Below, piece after piece: positions 60,041 through 64,000 of a stretch of 64,000 nt of DNA (position 1 is the stretch's first letter; the number at the start of each line of letters is the position of its first letter). The position numbers and the translations under genes are program-made. The stretch is taken from NCBI RefSeq assembly GCF_007922615.2, contig NZ_CP042301.2, positions 1,116,001 through 1,180,000 on the forward strand. The letters run 5' to 3'. The DNA is from Nitratireductor mangrovi (GTDB taxonomy: Bacteria; Pseudomonadota; Alphaproteobacteria; Rhizobiales; Rhizobiaceae). Under the pieces are notes generated by a model that was not told the DNA's origin, searched no databases, and was given only the letters and a program-made list of their open reading frames with translations.

Positions 60041-60076
60041 GATTTCGTTTGGGCGAAGCGGCCATTGTCGCTCGCC

Positions 60077-61252
60077 ATGAAGGACAACCTCAAAGACCTG
60101 CTTTCGGCCGCCTCGGTCGCCGCGCTGCAGTCGCCGCTTTCGGCCGGCGACGCCGCTGGCAGCTGGGTGCGCCTGGTGCCGGCCGGCCGCTTCTCGGCCC
60201 GCGACGGCCGCGGGCCTTTCGAGGCCGGCGGCCGTGCGGCCATGGAAGCGATCGTCGAGCGCACCCGCAGCTATCACGGCCGCAACGACATCGTCGTCGA
60301 TTACGACCATCAGTCGGTGTTCGGCGTGAAGGATGGCGTCGGTGGCACGGCCAGGGCGGCGGGCTGGATCAAGGCGCTCGAAGTCCGCCAAGACGGCATC
60401 TGGGGCCGCATCGAATGGACGGAGACGGCGGCGGCCGCGATCCGCTCGGGAGAGTACCGCTACCTCTCGCCGGTGATCCCGCACGCCAAGGACGGCCGCA
60501 TCGTGCTGATCCACAACGTGGCGGTCACCAACACGCCGGCGCTCGATCTCGACGCGCTCGCCGCCAGCGCGAAATTCTCACCAGCAACGGAAGACCACGA
60601 GATGGAGAAAATCCTTGCCGCCCTCGGCCTGGCCAAGGGCAGCGGCGAAGACGCCGTCCTCGCCGCCCTCAACGCGATCGCCGCCTCCACCACCGCGATC
60701 GCCAAGGCGCTCGGCCTGCCCGAGGACGCCAAGCCGGCCGACATCACCAGGGCCGCCGAGGCCGCCTGCGCCGACCGGAGCAAGCTTCTGGAAGCCGCCG
60801 GCCAGAAGCCGGACGGCAAGGTCGACGACGCGATCGCCGCGATGAAGGCGAAGACGCCGGGTGGCGACAAGAGCGGCGCGCTGGACCCGACCAAATACGT
60901 GCCGATCGAGCAGGTCAGCGCGCTGCAGGCCGATTTGAAGGCGCTCAAGGACCAGGTCGGCGCGGACAAGGCCGAAGAGATGGTCGAGGCCGCGATGAAG
61001 GCCGGCAAGCTGGCGCCGGGCCTGAAAGACTGGGGCCTGGACCTCTGCAAGGCCGATCCGGCCAAGTTCGAGGCCTTTGTCGGTGGCGCGCCGGCGCTCA
61101 CCCAGACCCAGCTGAAGACGCCGAAGAAGGAGGGCGATACCGCCGTCCTGACCGCCGAACAGTCGAGCGTGGCCAAGATGCTGGGGCTCGACCCGAAGGA
61201 TTATGCCGAGACGCTCAAGGCCGAGCGCTCGACCGCTGAGGAGCTGCACTGA
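60077..61252 (+). CDS. Mu I-like head maturation protease with scaffold C-terminus
   Basis: 391 residues. N-terminal protease domain (DIVVDYDHQSVFGVKDGVGG, AGWIKALEVRQDGIWGRIEW, EYRYLSPVIPHAKDGRIVLI, VTNTPAL); His in YDHQ and Ser in YLSPVI are likely catalytic. The C-terminal half is helical and lysine/alanine-rich scaffold. An in-frame ATG at 60,602 (MEKILAALGLAKG) sits exactly between the parts and could start the free scaffold, as Mu Z does. Confidence 0.92.
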   Translation: MKDNLKDLLSAASVAALQSPLSAGDAAGSWVRLVPAGRFSARDGRGPFEAGGRAAMEAIVERTRSYHGRNDIVVDYDHQSVFGVKDGVGGTARAAGWIKALEVRQDGIWGRIEWTETAAAAIRSGEYRYLSPVIPHAKDGRIVLIHNVAVTNTPALDLDALAASAKFSPATEDHEMEKILAALGLAKGSGEDAVLAALNAIAASTTAIAKALGLPEDAKPADITRAAEAACADRSKLLEAAGQKPDGKVDDAIAAMKAKTPGGDKSGALDPTKYVPIEQVSALQADLKALKDQVGADKAEEMVEAAMKAGKLAPGLKDWGLDLCKADPAKFEAFVGGAPALTQTQLKTPKKEGDTAVLTAEQSSVAKMLGLDPKDYAETLKAERSTAEELH

Positions 61253-61698
61253 TGGCCGCACTTGCGAAGGACCGCAACACGCCCGAGGCGATCGGCGACA
61301 TGCGTGAAGGCCCGGTTGCGGCCGCCACGGTGATCTTCGCCGGCGCCATCGTGATGCGCAACGCCGCCGGGGACCTGATCGAGGCGGCGACCGCGCTCGG
61401 CCTGGTCGGGGTCGGCCGTGCCGAGAAACGTGCCGACAACACCGGCGGCGCCGCCGGCGATGTCACCGTCAAATACCGTCCCGGCGTGTTCCGGTTCGGC
61501 AACTCGGCCGCCGCCGACGAGATCACCGCCGCCGAGATCGGCAAGCCCTGTTACGCCGTTGACGACCAGACGGTCGCCAAGACGGACGGGACCGGCACGC
61601 GCTCGATCGCCGGCTTCGTCGACCATGTCGATGCGCAGGGTGTGTGGGTCCGCTTCGACGAGGCGATGGTCCAGACCCACCTTGCCGGCATTGCCTGA
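61252..61698 (+). CDS. Head decoration/capsid cement-like protein
   Basis: 148 residues; ATG shares a base with the protease stop. VAAATVIFAGAIVMRNAAGD, ALGLVGVGRAEKRADNTGGA, VTVKYRPGVFRFGNS resemble the small beta-rich DUF2190-like proteins beside the capsid gene in Mu-like phages. Probably stabilises the head surface. Confidence 0.8.
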   Translation: MAALAKDRNTPEAIGDMREGPVAAATVIFAGAIVMRNAAGDLIEAATALGLVGVGRAEKRADNTGGAAGDVTVKYRPGVFRFGNSAAADEITAAEIGKPCYAVDDQTVAKTDGTGTRSIAGFVDHVDAQGVWVRFDEAMVQTHLAGIA

Positions 61699-61731
61699 CG
61701 CCCGGACCGAACCTCAAGCAAGGACGCTCAC

Positions 61732-62625
61732 ATGATCATCAACACCGCCAATCTCGACGCGATCCGGGTCGGCTTCAACACCGCCTTCCGGCGCGGTCTC
61801 GGCCAGGCGCAGTCGCAGTACAAGCGCATCGCGACCGTGGTCCCGTCCTCGACCAAGGAGAACAAGTATGGCTGGCTCGGCAAGCTGCCCAACATGCGCG
61901 AATGGGTCGGCCCGCGCCATGTCCAGGGACTGGCCGAGCATGACTACGCAATCCGAAACAAGTCCTACGAGCTGACGATCGGCGTCGACCGCGACGATAT
62001 CGAGGACGACAATCTCGGCGTTTACGAGCCGCTCTTCGTCGAGATGGGCGAAAGCGTTGCCGCTCACCCAGATCTCTTGTGCTTCGGGGCGCTGCCGGGT
62101 GGCTTCTCCACGGAGTGCTATGACGGCCAGTATTTCTTCGACACCGATCATCCGGTGCTCGACGCCAACGGCGACACGATCTCGGTTGCCAACACCGATG
62201 GCGGCGGCGGGACTCCCTGGTACCTGCTGTCCACCAGACGTGCGCTGAAGCCGGTCATCTTCCAGGAACGACGCAAACCGCAATTCGTGGCCAAGGACCG
62301 GCCGACCGACGACAACGTCTTCGACAACAAGGAGTTCCGCTACGGCACGGACGGCCGCTGGAACGTCGGCTACGGTTTCTGGCAGATGGCCTGGGGCTCC
62401 AAGCAGACGCTCGACAAGGACGGCTACGCGAACGCGCGCGAGGCCCTGATGTCGATGAAGGGCGATTATGGACGCCCGCTCGGCCTGATGCCCGACCTGC
62501 TGGTGGTGCCGCCCTCGCTGGAAGGCGAGGCCATGGAGGTCCTGAAGGCCGAGCGCGACGCCGCCGGCGCCACCAACGTCTACAAGGCGACCGCCGAGCT
62601 CTTCGTCTCACCCTGGCTGGCCTGA
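61732..62625 (+). CDS. Mu gpT-like major capsid protein
   Basis: 297 residues. IINTANLDAIRVGFNTAFRR, ENKYGWLGKLPNMREWVGPR, YELTIGVDRDDIEDDNLGVY, YDGQYFFDTDHPV and PDLLVVPPSLEGEAMEVLKA are typical of the Mu-like major head subunit (HK97 fold family). Followed by a terminator hairpin, as expected for a highly expressed gene. Confidence 0.95.
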   Translation: MIINTANLDAIRVGFNTAFRRGLGQAQSQYKRIATVVPSSTKENKYGWLGKLPNMREWVGPRHVQGLAEHDYAIRNKSYELTIGVDRDDIEDDNLGVYEPLFVEMGESVAAHPDLLCFGALPGGFSTECYDGQYFFDTDHPVLDANGDTISVANTDGGGGTPWYLLSTRRALKPVIFQERRKPQFVAKDRPTDDNVFDNKEFRYGTDGRWNVGYGFWQMAWGSKQTLDKDGYANAREALMSMKGDYGRPLGLMPDLLVVPPSLEGEAMEVLKAERDAAGATNVYKATAELFVSPWLA

Positions 62626-62643
62626 TCCCACTCGGGCCACCCT

Positions 62644-62681
62644 CCCGCCGGCGGCCGGTCTCGCGTCCGCCGGTGGGTTTT
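62644..62681 (+). terminator. Terminator after the major capsid gene
   Basis: CCCGCCGGCGG pairs with CCGCCGGTGGG (one G-U) and is followed by TTTT. Starts 19 bp after the capsid stop. Confidence 0.78.
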
Positions 62682-62682
62682 C

Positions 62683-62718
62683 CGAAAGCGCCTTCAAGCC
62701 TGCTTCGAGGCGCTTTCG
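62683..62718. repeat. Second inverted repeat downstream of the capsid gene
   Basis: CGAAAGCGCCT at 62,683-62,693 and AGGCGCTTTCG at 62,708-62,718, a perfect 11-bp stem with a 14-base loop. It directly follows the terminator and precedes the HhH-domain gene by 26 bp; possibly an RNA-level or protein-binding control site. Confidence 0.6.
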
Positions 62719-62743
62719 AAAGACCCGTCAAGGAGCCGCCATC

Positions 62744-63442
62744 ATGGACGATCTCACCCGCATCAAGGGCATCGGCAAGGCCACGGCCAAGCGGCTGGCA
62801 GAAGCCGGCATCGACAGCTTCGCGAAGCTTGCTGCCGTACCCGACGATGCACTCGCCGCCGACGAACTCGGCATCGAGGGTGCCTGGATCGCCCAGGCAA
62901 CCGAGCTGGCGACCGAGAATACCCAGGAGAAGCCGCCGCGCTCCGAGGATGAACCCGAGGCCCAACTGCAGGACGGGGCGGGCCTCCCGGCGGACAGCGG
63001 GGCGGGAGACCCGCACACCAATTCTCCGGATACTCCGGAGGGGAGCTCCGGTACGGCTCGCGAGGCCCCCGGCACCTTGGAGGGACGCGAAGCGAAAGCT
63101 TCAGACGTAGGGGTTCAGCCCGGCTCCCCGCATCGTGAGAGCGGGAGCGGCGATCCGGCCGTTCCGGAAACGCAGCCCACTGAGGAGACGGCACCGTTCC
63201 TCCAGCCGGGCTTCGTCGAGAGCTATCCGCACTTCGCCGCCGCGCTCGACGCCTGGGTGGCCAAGGTCGGCCGCGAGCAGCCGCCGAGCGGGGTGCGCAT
63301 CGTGTCGAAGCGCGAAGGTTTCCGCCGCGCCGGGTTCGCCCACAGCAAACAGGCGACCGAGCATCCGATCGGCCAGTTCCACGATCTCGATCGGCTGGAG
63401 GCGCTCTGCGCCGAGCCGATGCTGACGGTGGAGCTGGTCTGA
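62744..63442 (+). CDS. Helix-hairpin-helix plus Mu gp35-like (HI1506-related) protein
   Basis: 232 residues. N-terminal HhH domain (LTRIKGIGKATAKRLAEAGI, SFAKLAAVPDD), a long low-complexity linker rich in E, P, S, G and T (about 60-155), and a C-terminal domain VRIVSKREGFRRAGFAHSKQ, FHDLDRLEALCAEPMLTVEL typical of Mu gp35-like proteins. Usual position after the capsid gene. The linker explains its length; function unknown. Confidence 0.85.
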   Translation: MDDLTRIKGIGKATAKRLAEAGIDSFAKLAAVPDDALAADELGIEGAWIAQATELATENTQEKPPRSEDEPEAQLQDGAGLPADSGAGDPHTNSPDTPEGSSGTAREAPGTLEGREAKASDVGVQPGSPHRESGSGDPAVPETQPTEETAPFLQPGFVESYPHFAAALDAWVAKVGREQPPSGVRIVSKREGFRRAGFAHSKQATEHPIGQFHDLDRLEALCAEPMLTVELV

Positions 63443-63900
63443 TGTCCGGCAAGGTCGAGGGCCTTCCTGTCTCCGGCTATCGCCCGCAAACGCCCGAGGC
63501 GATCGAAACGGTCAACGCGCTCAAGGACATGGAAGAACACGTCCTGCGCCTCCTCGACGAGGTGGCCGAGGACCGGACGATTGCGGCGGACGGACGCTGG
63601 CTGGCGATCGGCCGCACCATGATCGAACAGGGCTTGATGGCCGCCAACCGGGCGATCTTCAAGCCCGAGCGGATCGCGCTCCCCGAGGAAGACGACCCGG
63701 TCATCGAGGCGGGCTGGGTGCTGGAGCGCGCCGACAGCGACACCGCCGCACCGCTCTACTACGCGCCCTGCGGCGGCCATGGCGAGCAGTGGTCGCACAA
63801 TCATCTGAAAGCCCTGCGGCTGGCGCGGCGCGAGGACGGCGAAGCACTTGCGGAGGCGCTGGCGATCGAGGTCCGCGTCGCCGAGCACGAGTGGAGCTGA
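63442..63900 (+). CDS. Acb2/Tad1-like hairpin protein fused to a second small domain (candidate anti-CBASS sponge)
   Basis: 152 residues; ATG shares a base with the previous stop. Residues about 13-76 look like the Acb2 helical hairpin: YRPQTPEAIETVNALKDMEE then DGRWLAIGRTMIEQGLMAAN RAIFKP. Acb2 proteins bind cyclic di- and trinucleotides and blunt CBASS defence. Residues about 88-152 form another module (GWVLERADSD, PLYYAPCGGHGEQWSHNHLK, AEHEW) seen in small phage proteins. Acb2 was described in transposable Pseudomonas phages, which fits this position. Call made by pattern only. Confidence 0.6.
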   Translation: MSGKVEGLPVSGYRPQTPEAIETVNALKDMEEHVLRLLDEVAEDRTIAADGRWLAIGRTMIEQGLMAANRAIFKPERIALPEEDDPVIEAGWVLERADSDTAAPLYYAPCGGHGEQWSHNHLKALRLARREDGEALAEALAIEVRVAEHEWS

Positions 63901-63907
63901 GGCAGCA

Positions 63908-64000
63908 GTGAGCTACGTCGTCAAACAGGGCATGATCGACCGCTTCGGCGAGCGCGAGCTGGTGCAGCTCACCGACCGCGCCAACAAGCCGCCGACGACG
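63908..64000 (+). CDS. DUF1320 family protein (Mu gp36-like), N-terminal fragment
   Basis: Partial gene cut by the right edge. GTG start giving MSYVVKQGMIDRFGERELVQ then LTDRANKPPTT, the standard DUF1320 beginning (RFGExELxQLTD). In Mu-like phages this head-tail connector gene follows gp35. Starts 7 bp after the Acb2-like stop. Confidence 0.87.
   Translation, partial: MSYVVKQGMIDRFGERELVQLTDRANKPPTT

Larger units (their letters stand above)
37268..64000. mobile_element. Mu-like transposable prophage, left and central part
   Basis: Gene order follows phage Mu from repressor, Ner, transposase A and target activator B to DUF3164, GemA, Mor, lysis genes, gp25-gp30 equivalents, protease/scaffold, capsid and gp35/gp36 equivalents. 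The left terminus is placed at a TG dinucleotide six bases before the outermost presumed transposase site; this is an inference. The right end is beyond the window. Integration is 135 bp after the HWE kinase stop, so no host gene is visibly cut. Confidence 0.88.

Overview
The window is GC-rich alphaproteobacterial chromosome. Gene content and protein sequences (DUF1289/aspartic protease/cobT block, mob/moa genes, FSR-type exporter, YcbB-type L,D-transpeptidase, HWE and PleC/DivJ-type kinases, RTX protein) point to Hyphomicrobiales (Rhizobiales), probably a Mesorhizobium/Aminobacter-like Phyllobacteriaceae member. This assignment comes from family resemblance, not from a database search.

Layout. 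1-23,166 is ordinary chromosome: a degenerate-looking cobT, a PleC/DivJ-type kinase, a secreted nuclease, GST and UDG genes, an Lrp regulator, DNA repair and DUF1444 genes, a polar amino-acid ABC transporter (binding protein and two permeases, no ATPase), molybdenum cofactor genes (mobA, mobB, moaA), a mer operon without merA (merR / merT-merP-GDCCVxC), an AraC/FSR exporter pair, a MarR/hydrolase pair and a Sel1 protein. 23,252-26,313 is a lower-GC insert bracketed by a perfect 50-bp direct repeat that copies the 3' end of the neighbouring rhodanese gene. It carries three co-oriented genes (PD-(D/E)XK-like DUF6998 protein, HD-domain dNTP triphosphohydrolase, nucleotidyltransferase) and a truncated tRNA-Thr-like sequence at one end. 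26,314-37,132 is chromosome again: rhodanese, two L,D-transpeptidases, fumarase, polysaccharide deacetylase, an RTX protein, an FkbM methyltransferase and an HWE kinase.

From about 37,268 to the end of the window lies the left part of a transposable, Mu-like prophage. Its order follows Mu: putative transposase-binding sites near the left end, a leftward repressor block, a rightward Ner-like protein, ParB-like protein, small membrane proteins, MuA transposase, MuB ATPase, DUF3164, GemA, Mor, lysis genes, TraR/DksA, DUF2730, DUF3486, gp28 terminase, gp29 portal, gp30 head protein, protease/scaffold, decoration protein, major capsid, gp35-like and gp36-like proteins. The genes are tightly packed, and many overlap by 1-4 nt, which suggests translational coupling. 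The right end lies outside the window.

Two lower-GC genes sit antisense inside this prophage, as expected of cargo ('moron') genes: a membrane-anchored pentapeptide-repeat protein that appears inserted at the start of gemA, and an OLD-family ATPase/TOPRIM nuclease between the gp30 and protease genes. Just after the capsid genes lies a short protein whose N-terminal half resembles Acb2/Tad1 cyclic-nucleotide sponges (anti-CBASS), fused to a second small domain. The window therefore holds a candidate host defence cassette, phage-borne exclusion candidates and a probable counter-defence protein.
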